From the NCBI GenBank assembly GCA_963804825.1, contig CAWDRV010000006.1:558001-622000 (forward strand): a stretch of DNA of 64,000 nt, read 5' to 3'. Both the position numbers and the translations under genes were made by a program. This document shows, piece after piece, positions 9,175-17,606 of the stretch. Every line of letters starts with the position of its first letter. Within the stretch, counting starts at the first letter, position 1. The stretch comes from JBKQVT01 sp963804825 (GTDB lineage: Bacteria; Planctomycetota; Planctomycetia; Pirellulales; Thermoguttaceae). The notes under the pieces were generated by a model. It was not told where the DNA came from. It made no database searches and saw only the letters and a list, made by a program, of their open reading frames with translations.

Positions 9175-10248
9175 CTAAAACGAATATTCCAAGCCGGCGG
9201 TGGCTCCGTGATAAAACACGCCGGAGCCGCAATTGACGCCAAGTGCTTGCGCACTCATTGGCGAAACCGTCACATAGGTTTCCTGAACCTGTCCGGGCGC
9301 CAAGGCAACGCCTTGCAGCCAGATCGCTTCGTAACCGGCCCTGAGCAGAAGACGCTTGGTGACTTGATACTTGCACTGCAAGCCGGTTTCGCCGACGAAG
9401 GCGGTGCGGTTGGTCGAAGCGGACCCCGATCTCAGGTGCTTGGCGATCACGCTGACTGCGGTTGTCTCTTCCGCGTCGTTGTCGTAAAACCCGGTTTTCA
9501 CCAGCCCGTCAATCGAAAAGCGACCACGGTCCCAAATCTTCCAATCCGCACCGACCTGGAAACCATAGAGATTGTTGGTCGTCCTTGCATTCCAGAAAGG
9601 TGGTTCCCAGGAGACGGTGGGCGGCGACAATGCGCCCACGAGTTTTTCACCCAGGTTGACCCAGCGGAATCCAGCCAGCATGGTGACTCGGCCCGGAGGA
9701 TTCCATCGCACGTTGAACTCCGCATTATAAAGTTGCGTAGTATAAACCCATGCCATTCCTTGGCCGGCTTCTTCATTTGTTTGGAGGAAGCCGCCCGGCG
9801 CGCTCATGGTCAACCACTTCCAGTTGTTGGGATCAGCCGCTATGGTTCTGTCGCTGCTCCAACCGCCGATCTGAAAATACGACAATTCCAGGTCGTAGCC
9901 ACAATCGCCGTGGCGAATCACGCCGACCCTCGGTCCGGCAGCGAAGCCTTGTTGAAAATCGTTGCCTGTGAGCACCACGGTGCCCGACGTGCTAAGCGAA
10001 TCCGTTCTTGAAACGAGCGGTTGATTTGTGCCGCCGATCCGGTCCAGGATGATGAAATCCGCCGAGGCGGTCCATCGCGGACAACAACACGACGGACCGC
10101 AGCCCACATCACAGCAGCCGGTACACAGCGGCTGGTCGCCGAACCCGACGAACTGATTGAACCCCGCCGCGCCGGCCGCGCCGGGCGTGCTTAGGGCAGC
10201 GAACGCAACCAATGCGGCCATAAGCGCAAATTGTTGCATTTTGGGCAT
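9175..10248 (-). CDS. BBP7-type outer-membrane beta-barrel protein
   Basis: A 357-residue exported protein. It begins with a signal peptide (MPKMQQFALMAALVAFAAL) ending near an AAGAAG cleavage region. A short Cys-rich segment (CTGCCDVGCGPSCCCPRW) leads into alternating hydrophobic/aromatic strands typical of planctomycete BBP7 barrels. These include repeated x-G-x-R-W-x-L strands (MLAGFRWVNLGEKL) and a C-terminal strand ending in Phe (GATAGLEYSF), as required for outer-membrane insertion. ATG 10248 is preferred over an upstream start because GGGGA lies about nine bases before it. Role unknown, probably structural or a channel. Confidence 0.82.
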   Translation of the reverse strand: MPKMQQFALMAALVAFAALSTPGAAGAAGFNQFVGFGDQPLCTGCCDVGCGPSCCCPRWTASADFIILDRIGGTNQPLVSRTDSLSTSGTVVLTGNDFQQGFAAGPRVGVIRHGDCGYDLELSYFQIGGWSSDRTIAADPNNWKWLTMSAPGGFLQTNEEAGQGMAWVYTTQLYNAEFNVRWNPPGRVTMLAGFRWVNLGEKLVGALSPPTVSWEPPFWNARTTNNLYGFQVGADWKIWDRGRFSIDGLVKTGFYDNDAEETTAVSVIAKHLRSGSASTNRTAFVGETGLQCKYQVTKRLLLRAGYEAIWLQGVALAPGQVQETYVTVSPMSAQALGVNCGSGVFYHGATAGLEYSF

Positions 10249-10577
10249 GACGATTGTCCCCAAGGATAGGGCTGGCAAGGGGTTGGGTTAAGGTGGAAGC
10301 CACCCGGCCGCGCTTCGGGCTGGTTCCTGCTCGCCAATAGTGTTCTTCGTGTTGGAATAACCGGCAAAGTTATTATGTCTGGAATATGAGGCACTTCCTG
10401 CCCAAACATCACAATCCCCGGTGTCGAAGCACTTTGCGTAAATTCACCAGATTAGCTGCGGCCGGCGGAATGGCGTTTCCTCGGAAGAGTCTTGGGCGTC
10501 AAGCGGGATTGCCGGATTCGGCGAACCGGCTACATTGCTAGGGACGATCCAACTGCTCAACACAAGGAGAAAATGCG
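10249..10577. other. Divergent intergenic region, no gene seen
   Basis: About 330 bases between the divergent BBP7 and hemerythrin genes. It should carry both promoters, but I see no convincing -35/-10 pair. AAGGAG at 10564-10569 is the ribosome site of the hemerythrin gene. Confidence 0.45.
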
Positions 10578-11310
10578 ATGGGCTTTGCACGGAACCACAC
10601 GCGACGGCAGTTTCTTGTGGGCGGGCACGGCCGCGGCCGGCGGCCTGCTGGCCGCTTCGGGCCTCCGGGCCGACCAACCCGCGAAAAAAAAAGCCACCGA
10701 AAAAATGGCCGAAGACGTCTCGCCCGTGGAAGACCTGATGCGCGAACACGGCGTCTTGCGGCGCCTGCTGCTGGTCTACGAGGAGGTCGATCGGCGATTG
10801 GCGGACAGCAAGCCGGTGAGTCCGGAGTTGCTCAGCCATGCCGCGCACATCATCCGCAGTTTCGTCGAGGACTATCACGAACGGCAGGAAGAGGAGCACG
10901 TCTTTCCACGGCTGGTGAAGGCCGGCAAACTGGTCGGCCTGACGAAAATCTTGGCGAAGCAGCACGCCGCCGGCCGGTGGCTGACCGGGCGGCTCATGCA
11001 GGCGGCGGAGCAGGCGTCGCTGCCGACGGGAGAGGCCGGCCAACCGCTGCGTAAGGACCTGCAACTGTTTGTCCGCATGTATCGTCCCCATGCCGCACGG
11101 GAGGACACGGTGCTGCTGCCCGCCCTGCACGGGATCATGACGGCCAAGGAGTACGACGTGATGGGCGACCGGTTCGAGGACCGCGAGCACGAGCTGTTCG
11201 GCGCGGACGGTTTCGAGCGGTACGTCGGCGAGGTCCTCCAGTTGGAGAAGGCGTTGGGGATTGACGATTTGGCGCAGTTTACGCCGTCGCAGCCCGCGGC
11301 GGGCAGCTAG
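10578..11310 (+). CDS. Tat-exported hemerythrin-domain protein, one apparent frameshift
   Basis: A non-haem diiron, four-helix-bundle hemerythrin that would bind O2 or sense oxygen or NO. Iron-ligand segments are visible in order: LMREHGVLRR, SHAAHIIRSFVEDYHERQEEEH (E and H ligands), KQHAAGRWL, and YRPHAAREDTVLLP. The ATG at 10578 starts NHTRRQFLVG, a twin-arginine export signal, placed eight bases after AAGGAG. The hydrophobic part of that signal (GTAAAGGLLAASG) lies in the next frame. Removing one G from the GGG run near 10616 joins them. An alternative single-frame start at 10573 loses the Tat motif. The twin-arginine signal implies folding with iron before export. Confidence 0.8.
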
Positions 11311-11323
11311 CAGTGAACGCGCG

Positions 11324-11402
11324 GGGTGCCACTGCTGGCTTGTCCAGCAGTGGTGCACCTCGTGGTGGTTCGACACTGCTGGACAAGCCAGCAGTGGCAC
11401 CC
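11324..11402. repeat. 79-base palindromic repeat, copy 1
   Basis: Two 29-base arms, perfect inverted copies of each other, at 11324-11352 and 11374-11402. Each begins or ends with GGGTGCCACTGCTGG and contains its own CTGCTGG/CCAGCAG hairpin. A second near-identical element lies at 16118-16195. It is intergenic. Confidence 0.85.
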
Positions 11403-11705
11403 ATATTGCCAGGTTTACCAGGCATACAAGGCCCCATCTCTGAATCACTAAACGAGCGCTGAACGCACGTTCACATTCCGCGGTAGCCCGGGCCGGAGGC
11501 CGGGGGTCGAAAAACTCGACGAGTTCGTCTTGGCGAGATCGGCCGCTTGTGCTACCGTATCGGCCCATCGGGAAGCAGTGGACGGGCAGGCCGCCGCGCG
11601 GGGCCGCCGCAGTCGCTGCCGGACGCGTGGAAGCGTCCGTTATATTCGTATGCACGTCACGTCGCCCACGTGGCGGTGGCAGGCCGACAAGGAAGGAGGC
11701 CCTCC

Positions 11706-12227
11706 ATGCAATCCGGCCAGAAGCAGGAAGTTCGCGTCCACATTCGCTGGATGATTCGCCGCGACATGCCCGAGGTCCTGGACATCGAGAGCCAGAACTT
11801 CGAGTTCCCCTGGATCGACGAGGACTTTGTCCGCTGCTTGCGGCAGCGCAATTGCATCGGCATGGTGGCCGAGCACGAGGACCGGGTGGTCGGGTTCATG
11901 ATTTACGAGTTGCTCAAGAGCCGCATCCACGTGTTGAATTTCGCCGTCTCGCCCGAGTATCAACGCCGCGGCGTGGGCAGCCAAATGGTGGCCAAGCTGA
12001 TCGCCAAGCTCTCGGCCCAGCAACGCAACCGCATCGTGCTGGAGATCCGGGAAACCAACCTGGGGGCCCAATTGTTCTTCCGCGAAAACGGCTTCCGCGC
12101 GGTGTCGATTCTCCGCGGGTACTACAACGACACGCCCGAGGACGCTTACCTGATGCAGTTCCGCTACCGGGCCGAGAAGGCGGTCCAAGTGGAGTTGCCC
12201 GACCGCATTACGCGGCTGGCCGGCTGA
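11706..12227 (+). CDS. RimI-like GNAT N-acetyltransferase
   Basis: A 173-residue GNAT enzyme that would transfer acetyl from acetyl-CoA to an amine, in this subfamily often the N-terminal residue of ribosomal protein S18. Motif A, the CoA pyrophosphate loop, is visible as VSPEYQRRGVGSQMVAKLI, followed by LEIRETNLGAQLFFRENGF and GYYNDTPEDAYLM, both typical of RimI. The start at 11706 is supported by GGAGG about seven bases upstream. The substrate cannot be told from sequence. The acyltransferase gene downstream begins about 75 bases after the stop and may be co-transcribed. Confidence 0.85.
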   Translation: MQSGQKQEVRVHIRWMIRRDMPEVLDIESQNFEFPWIDEDFVRCLRQRNCIGMVAEHEDRVVGFMIYELLKSRIHVLNFAVSPEYQRRGVGSQMVAKLIAKLSAQQRNRIVLEIRETNLGAQLFFRENGFRAVSILRGYYNDTPEDAYLMQFRYRAEKAVQVELPDRITRLAG

Positions 12228-12301
12228 CGAACCGATCGCCCGGTCTGCTCATGGAACGGTATCGGATCCGTGAGCCGCATGAATCACGATCCCAGGCTTT
12301 G

Positions 12302-13081
12302 ATGCTCTCACCCTTTGCCACCGATCTCCTGGCGAGCTGCCTGCTGGCGGCGCTGGGGCTCGTGCCGGCGGTAATCGGCGTCGTCCGGCTGCGGCGTTCG
12401 CCGCTGGAGCCGCTCCAGGCCACGCTCTACGGCCTGAATTACCTGCTCACGCGGATTCTCTGGCGGACCGAGGTCCGCGGCGCCATGCCGATTCCGCCCG
12501 GTCAGGGCGCGGTCGTCCTCTGCAACCATCGCAGCTCGATCGACCCGGCGTTCATCCAGTTGGCGACCGGTCAGCGCGCGGTCCACTGGATGGTGGCCAA
12601 GGAGTATTGCGAGCATCCGGCGCTGGCATGGTTCTTTCGCACGGTCCGGTCCATTCCCGTCAGCCGCGGCGGCATCGACACCGCCGCCACCAAGATGGCG
12701 ATCCGCTTGGCCGAGGAGGGCGAGTTGGTGGGGGTGTTTCCCGAGGGACGGATCAACATCAGCGGCGCGTTGCTCATGCCGGGCCGGCCCGGGGCAGCCC
12801 TGATCGCCCTGAAGGCGCGAGTCCCCGTCGTGCCCTGCTATTGCAGCGGCGCGCCCTATAGCGGCACCATGTTGGGACCGCTCTGCACCCCGGCCCGGGT
12901 GCGGCTCGTGATCGGCGAACCCATCGACATCTCCGCATATTACGGCCGGGAAAATCAACGGGAAATCCTCGAGGAATTGACGCTGCAATTCCTTCGGGCG
13001 ATCGCCCGTCTGGCCGGCAACCCCGATTTTCAGCCCGGTCTGGCCGGTCGGTTCTACAAGCCCGACCTCAACGGCGACTGA
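12302..13081 (+). CDS. PlsC-type 1-acyl-glycerol-3-phosphate acyltransferase
   Basis: Acylates lysophosphatidate (or a related lysolipid) at the inner membrane in phospholipid synthesis. The catalytic HX4D motif is NHRSSIDP and the substrate motif is FPEGRIN. GRPGAALIALKARVPVVPC is the third PlsC block. An N-terminal hydrophobic helix (LLASCLLAALGLVPAVIGVV) anchors it. An in-frame ATG at 12251 could add 17 residues, but these look non-coding, so 12302 is preferred. It follows the acetyltransferase and converges on the small membrane protein gene. Confidence 0.85.
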   Translation: MLSPFATDLLASCLLAALGLVPAVIGVVRLRRSPLEPLQATLYGLNYLLTRILWRTEVRGAMPIPPGQGAVVLCNHRSSIDPAFIQLATGQRAVHWMVAKEYCEHPALAWFFRTVRSIPVSRGGIDTAATKMAIRLAEEGELVGVFPEGRINISGALLMPGRPGAALIALKARVPVVPCYCSGAPYSGTMLGPLCTPARVRLVIGEPIDISAYYGRENQREILEELTLQFLRAIARLAGNPDFQPGLAGRFYKPDLNGD

Positions 13082-13123
13082 GATGATGCCACCCATCCGT
13101 GGCACGGGCGATGGAGAACCATC

Positions 13124-13459
13124 CTACCGCTTCTCGCTTGCGGCAATCGAAGCTGCCGGCAGCAGATGCGACGCGCCGCTTCGCTCGTGCCACGCGATGA
13201 CGACCGAGGCAAGCGTCAAGGCGACCGCCGCCACCACGAAGCATTGCGAGAGGGTCCGCAGCCACGCGACGGGCCGGTAGCAGTAGCCGAAGGCGACCAG
13301 GATCAGCGCCAGGCCGACGGCATACACCGTTCCGGTCAGCCAGCCCACAAGCAACGGCGTCAGCGACACCGACGATTTGCTCCAGCAGAATGCCAGCAGC
13401 AGGCAACTCCCCAGCAGGACAAAGACCGTCCTGGGCTGGACGCGGAAGCGTCTTGGCAT
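13124..13459 (-). CDS. Small membrane protein with about three helices
   Basis: A 111-residue protein with hydrophobic segments at about 10-27, 36-60 and 73-90 (VFVLLGSCLLLAFCW, LLVGWLTGTVYAVGLALILV, FVVAAVALTLASVVIAW). GGAGG lies six bases before the ATG, so translation is likely. I do not recognise a family; comparable short membrane proteins occur in Pirellulales. It converges with plsC. Confidence 0.6.
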   Translation of the reverse strand: MPRRFRVQPRTVFVLLGSCLLLAFCWSKSSVSLTPLLVGWLTGTVYAVGLALILVAFGYCYRPVAWLRTLSQCFVVAAVALTLASVVIAWHERSGASHLLPAASIAASEKR

Positions 13460-13594
13460 GAAATCCCTCCGTGAAATCGCCGATCTTGTGGGAGTTTCCC
13501 AGAAATCCGCCTTCGGCTCCAGACCAGTTTTCGCCGCTCGGAATGTGGGGAAGCGGGGCGAGCCGCGGAGTTTATCGTCGCGGTGGGTAGACCC

Positions 13595-13660
13595 GTAGGT
13601 TATGCTTTAGCCTAACACGATAGCCGGCAATGCCTTTCGTTATGCTAAAGCATAACCTAC
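13595..13660. repeat. Palindromic intergenic repeat with GTAGGTTATGCTTTAGC ends
   Basis: Perfect 17-base inverted repeats at 13595-13611 and 13644-13660 flank 32 bases. The element is small, has no coding capacity and sits between two genes, like a MITE or REP unit. Confidence 0.7.
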
Positions 13661-13730
13661 AACCTGTCACTCTTAACTTGGCGGACCACTGCCTCGGACG
13701 CAACCAACTGTCTACCCTCGGCGGCTCAAC

Positions 13731-13758
13731 TTCCCAAACAACCCGGTGGGACTATAAT
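13731..13758 (+). promoter_or_regulatory. Sigma-70-type promoter just upstream of the zinc-ribbon/GYF_2 gene
   Basis: A consensus -10 TATAAT at 13753-13758 is preceded 16 bases upstream by TTCCCA, a 4-of-6 match to -35. The start codon is only eight bases beyond the -10 box, so transcription would start at or next to the ATG. Confidence 0.5.
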
Positions 13759-13765
13759 AGGGGCT

Positions 13766-14551
13766 ATGGGTATTCGCTTTTATTGCCCGAACGGGCATAA
13801 GCTGAACGTCAAGGAGTTCCAGGCGGGGCGGAAGGGCATTTGTCCGTTTTGCGGCGCGAAGATTCAGATTCCCACGGAGAGCACCCGCCCCAGTTCCCGC
13901 GACGAGGAGCAGCAGCAGCCACATCAGCCGGGTTCAGCGCCGGCCGCAACCCTGCCGTCCGGCGAGACTTCCGACGACAGTTCGCCGTCGGGCGACGTGT
14001 CGATGGCGGTTTCGGCGCCCGCCTCGCAAGAGGCGTCGGCGGCCGCCGGCCCGGCGCCGATCGTTTCCACGCCCGTGGGGCCCGAGGCGACGTTTTCGTC
14101 CGGCGCGGCGGAGTCGGCCCCTCCGGTCGGCAACATTGTCGCGCCGCCGCCGGCGGTCGATCCCTTGACGGAGGCGGGCGAGGTGGTGTGGTATGTCCGG
14201 CCCCCCTCCGGCGGTCAATTCGGTCCTGCCGGCGGCGAAATCATGCGGACCTGGTTGGCCGAAGGCCGCATCAGCGCCGATTCGCTCGTCTGGCGGGAAG
14301 GCTGGCGCGATTGGCGCGAGGCGGGCGGGGTGTTTCCGCAGCTTCGCCCCGAGCAACCGCCCGCCCCCTTCGATCCGGCCGTGCTCGGCGACGCCGACGT
14401 GGCGGCGCCCGTCGCGCACGTCGCGCACGCGCCGCATCCGAAACCCCGTCGCGTCCGTCGCACGAAGGAAATCCTCATCATCGTGTCGCTGATTGTGGCC
14501 GTCGTCATTCTTGTGACCGTCTTCCTTATTGTCTTTCTCTGGCCCCGGTGA
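13766..14551 (+). CDS. Zinc-ribbon / GYF_2 domain protein with C-terminal membrane anchor
   Basis: A 261-residue protein. It starts with a zinc ribbon (CPNGH near 7-11, CPFC near 26-29). A Ser/Pro/Ala-rich linker leads to a GYF_2 (DUF4339) domain with WYVRPPSGGQFGPAGG and ISADSLVWREGWRDWREA. The end is a single transmembrane helix (IVSLIVAVVILVTVFLIVFLW), probably leaving the domains in the cytoplasm. GYF_2 domains bind proline-rich peptides or other proteins. The NTPase gene follows after 30 bases, so the two likely form an operon and may act together. Function is unproven. Confidence 0.78.
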   Translation: MGIRFYCPNGHKLNVKEFQAGRKGICPFCGAKIQIPTESTRPSSRDEEQQQPHQPGSAPAATLPSGETSDDSSPSGDVSMAVSAPASQEASAAAGPAPIVSTPVGPEATFSSGAAESAPPVGNIVAPPPAVDPLTEAGEVVWYVRPPSGGQFGPAGGEIMRTWLAEGRISADSLVWREGWRDWREAGGVFPQLRPEQPPAPFDPAVLGDADVAAPVAHVAHAPHPKPRRVRRTKEILIIVSLIVAVVILVTVFLIVFLWPR

Positions 14552-14581
14552 GGCCGGCGGAAGAGAGTGCAGGAGCCAACC

Positions 14582-16072
14582 ATGAAAATCCAGCAGTTTC
14601 TCCAGCATCACGGCATCGCGTCGAATCCCTTTGCCGACGAAGACGCCCAGACGGACCTGGTCTTCAAGGGCTACTGCATCGGCAACACCTACCACCCGGC
14701 GTGGGACAAGATTTACGGCGATCCCAGCGAGCCGGCCACGTCGGTGGTCTTCGGCGAGAAGGGCTCCGGCAAGACGGCCTTGCGGCTGCAAATCGCCCGC
14801 CGGCTGACCGAGTACAATGCCGACCATCCCGAGCAGCAAGTCTTCGTGGTCGAGTACGACGATTTCAATCCGTTTCTGGACCGGTTTCGCGACCGCTTTT
14901 CCGGGCGGCGGCGACGCCGGGTCGAACGGATGCTGACCCATTGGCGGCTGTGGGACCACATCGACGCCATCCTGTCGCTGGCGGTGACGCAATTGGTCGA
15001 TCGGGTGCTGGAGCTGAAGCAGGCGCGGCATCCGGCCGCCCGCGACGAAGCGCTGCCCATCGCGTCGTTGGACCGCTCGCAGGCCCGCGACCTGCTGCTC
15101 CTGGCGGCCTGCTACGATCAATCGACCGCCGAGAATCCGCAACAGCGATGGGACAAGCTGCGCCGTCGGCTCCGGTTTCCGGTGTGGCGGTCGAAATGGG
15201 ACCTCGCCGTGGGAATTGCCGTGACCGTAGCGGCCGTGGCCGTTGTCTTTCACTTCGATTGGCATTATTTCGGCCATATCTGGCCGTGGCTGGCCATAGC
15301 CGCCGGCTGGGCGCCGTGGGCGTGGCGATGGCTCCGGCTGGAGTGGAGGGCCTGGCGGATCGCCCGCAATATCCGCGTGTCGGATCGCAACGTGAATCTG
15401 CTGCGGCGGATGCTCATGAAGTTCACCGGCGGCCAGCTTGTCGGCCAGCCCATGCCCGCCGCCCAGCGGACCGACGACCGCTACGAGTTGCTCGGCAAGC
15501 TCCAGGGGCTGCTCCGCTCGCTCCACATGCCGGGCATCGTCGTCCTGGTCGATCGCGTCGACGAGCCCTATCTCATCAACGGCTCCACCGAACTGATGCA
15601 GGCCATGATCTGGCCGCTGCTGGACAACAAGTTTCTCAAGCATCCGGGCATGGGGGTGAAACTGCTGCTGCCGATCGAGTTGGAACGGCAACTCGACCGG
15701 GAAGACCGCGATTTCCATCAACGGGCCCGCCTGGACAAGCAAAACCTGATCCGCTCGCTGGAATGGACCGGCCAGTCGCTTTACGATCTGGCTAACGCTC
15801 GGTTGAAGGCGTGTGCGGCCCCGGGGGAATCGCCCGCCCTAGCCGGGCTGTTCGACAGCACGATCGACGACCGCCGGCTGCGCGATGCGTTCGGGACGTT
15901 GCGGGTCCCGCGTCACCTGTTCAAGTTCATGTACCGGCTATTCACGGCCCATTGCAACGCCCACGGCGACGACCAGCCGGTCTGGGCGATTTCCAGCGGG
16001 ACGTTCGAGTCGGTGTTGGCGCTGTATCAGCGCGACCAAACGGCGTTCGAGCGCGGCGTCGGCGCGGGGTGA
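14582..16072 (+). CDS. KAP-like membrane-inserted P-loop NTPase
   Basis: A 496-residue NTPase. Walker A is GEKGSGKT near 60-67. Walker B is a hydrophobic strand VVLVDRVDEP near 320. Between them lies a pair of membrane helices (LAVGIAVTVAAVAVVFHF, then IWPWLAIAAGWAPWAWRW). Membrane helices inserted into the P-loop core are the hallmark of KAP NTPases, which organise membrane complexes and occur in some phage-defence systems. No KAP subfamily label is certain. It follows the GYF_2 membrane protein with a 30-base gap. The C-terminal part is helical with no recognised domain. Confidence 0.7.
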   Translation: MKIQQFLQHHGIASNPFADEDAQTDLVFKGYCIGNTYHPAWDKIYGDPSEPATSVVFGEKGSGKTALRLQIARRLTEYNADHPEQQVFVVEYDDFNPFLDRFRDRFSGRRRRRVERMLTHWRLWDHIDAILSLAVTQLVDRVLELKQARHPAARDEALPIASLDRSQARDLLLLAACYDQSTAENPQQRWDKLRRRLRFPVWRSKWDLAVGIAVTVAAVAVVFHFDWHYFGHIWPWLAIAAGWAPWAWRWLRLEWRAWRIARNIRVSDRNVNLLRRMLMKFTGGQLVGQPMPAAQRTDDRYELLGKLQGLLRSLHMPGIVVLVDRVDEPYLINGSTELMQAMIWPLLDNKFLKHPGMGVKLLLPIELERQLDREDRDFHQRARLDKQNLIRSLEWTGQSLYDLANARLKACAAPGESPALAGLFDSTIDDRRLRDAFGTLRVPRHLFKFMYRLFTAHCNAHGDDQPVWAISSGTFESVLALYQRDQTAFERGVGAG

Positions 16073-16117
16073 GGGTGAGGGGATTAGGGATTGGAGATTA
16101 GAGAGCAGCGATTCCCC

Positions 16118-16195
16118 GGGTGCCACTGCTGGCTTGTCCAGCAGTGTTGGGGTGTTGGCGGTTCGGCACTGCTGGACAAGCCAGCAGTGGCACCC
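16118..16195. repeat. 79-base-type palindromic repeat, copy 2
   Basis: Arms at 16118-16146 and 16167-16195 match the arms of the element at 11324-11402, while the 20-base centre differs. It lies just downstream of the NTPase gene. Confidence 0.85.
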
Positions 16196-16322
16196 GGTGG
16201 GAAGGGCGGAACAACCAGCCCGTTGCTCGGTCCGGCTGTGTGGGGATGGAAAAACCAGGCACACACGGAACGGTGAAAAAAAGTTCCGACCCATTTTTTC
16301 GGTCGAATGGAGGATTCTTCCA

Positions 16323-16598
16323 ATGAAACGCGGAAAGGCGGCGCTTATCGGGGCGGGTTGTGGTTTGTTCGTCGGGATGGTCATGACGTTTTTCGTCCTC
16401 AGCAATTGTCTTGGAGACTCGTCTGTCGCCCATCGGATCTTGGAGAAATGCAATTATCCTGCGGACTTGTTCGCATCTTGCTTCCATCCGTCGCTGATGT
16501 CCGATGGCGCACTGTTCACGACAATCGGGGCGATTGTCATGCAGTGGGTCCTTGTTGGAACGATCGTTGGCTTGCTGGTCGGAAGCAAAAGAGGATAG
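16323..16598 (+). CDS. Small two-helix membrane protein
   Basis: A 91-residue protein with hydrophobic segments at about 6-27 (ALIGAGCGLFVGMVMTFFVL) and 65-87 (TIGAIVMQWVLVGTIVGLLV). GGAGG lies about nine bases before the ATG, so it is probably expressed. No family recognised. It stands alone between repeat elements. Confidence 0.6.
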   Translation: MKRGKAALIGAGCGLFVGMVMTFFVLSNCLGDSSVAHRILEKCNYPADLFASCFHPSLMSDGALFTTIGAIVMQWVLVGTIVGLLVGSKRG

Positions 16599-16664
16599 CT
16601 CCGAACGGCACGTGTGTGCAGAAAAGGTGGCAGCCACCAAATTCAGGAAGAATAGGTAAGAATA

Positions 16665-16762
16665 GCATACGACCGGGGTCTACGACCGAGGTCGTCTACG
16701 GCCGGTAGTCTACGACCGGTAGTCTACGGCCGGCATACGACCGGGGTCATACGACCGGGGTC
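16665..16762. repeat. Short direct and inverted repeats of a TACGACCGGGGTC unit
   Basis: The unit TACGACCGGGGTC and variants (TACGGCCGG, TACGACCGAGGTC) recur about seven times with CTACGACCGGTAG palindromes. Non-coding. It leads directly into the 145-base duplication. Confidence 0.6.
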
Positions 16763-17037
16763 AGACTTTAATTATCAACTTTAGCGATGGGCCACGGGCC
16801 CAAACAACGACCCGCCCTGACTACTTGCCTTTCCGGGTCATGCGTTTTGGCCGCCTTCCGACTTGCTGTTTCCTTGCCGCTTGCCGGAGTGCGGGACGAC
16901 CGGGGTCAGACTTTAATTATCAACTTTAGCGATGGGCCACGGGCCCAAACAACGACCCGCCCTGACTACTTGCCTTTCCGGGTCTTGCGTTTTGGCCACT
17001 TGCCGAGTTGCTGTTTCCTTGCCGCCCGCTTCAGCGC
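16751..17037. repeat. Tandem 145-base duplication
   Basis: The segment beginning ACGACCGGGGTCAGACTTTA at 16751 recurs at 16896, with near identity for about 130 bases. On the minus strand each copy carries the same short C-terminal coding tail (AARKQQ, then PKR and TRKGK, stop). In copy 2 this continues upstream to an ATG, MDVSSTIDKLDRALKRAARK. This looks like a duplicated gene tail or transposon end rather than an intact gene. Confidence 0.65.
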
Positions 17038-17090
17038 GCGGTCGAGCTTGTCGATGGTCGAGGAAACGTCCATTCGGTTCGAGGCGTGAA

Positions 17091-17378
17091 ATCGGCCCCG
17101 AAGGGGCATGACCCGAAAGCCCAGGGCAACGCCCTGGGGAATCGGGTCGACCTATCGACGCCGCAGGTCCAACGGACCGTCACGCGAAGAATCAGCCCCA
17201 TGGATCAAAGGGGTCCGAGGCCGAAACGAATGAGAACGTTGGACAACGATTGTGGCGTGGCGGCTTCGTCTCCGCGGGCTTCCAGTTACGGCCCGTCGGG
17301 CCTTAAGGTTCGGACGTGGCGCCCCATTCCCCAGGGCGTTGCCCTGGGCTTTCGGGTCACACCCCTTCGGGGCCGAAG
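17091..17378. repeat. Long inverted-repeat element (about 290 bases)
   Basis: Near-identical inverted arms of about 55 bases at 17091-17147 and 17322-17378 share GGCCCCGAAGGGG, ACCCGAAAGCCCAGGGCAAC and GCCCTGGGG. The interior has no supported gene. The structure is that of a non-autonomous mobile repeat. Confidence 0.7.
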
Positions 17379-17606
17379 ATTTTAGGGGTCGAAGATTTTA
17401 GGGGTCGGGAGCCTTTTCCCTGACGGAGCGAGAGACCGAATTTAAGACTCACCCCGGTTCGTTCCACTCTTCTGATTTTCACGTGGCGATTCTACCCAAG
17501 AAACGCCCTACTGGCCAGCATCACGGCCAAGAAACACGTGCGGCCCGCCTCCTCCTGCGGAAGTGGCGGGCCGCGATGGTTCATTGGAACGCGGCTGCCG
17601 ACGGCG

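Noticed and set aside
16600..17600. CRISPR array
   Set aside because: Repeats are of unequal unit length, partly inverted and without spacer regularity, and no cas genes are present.
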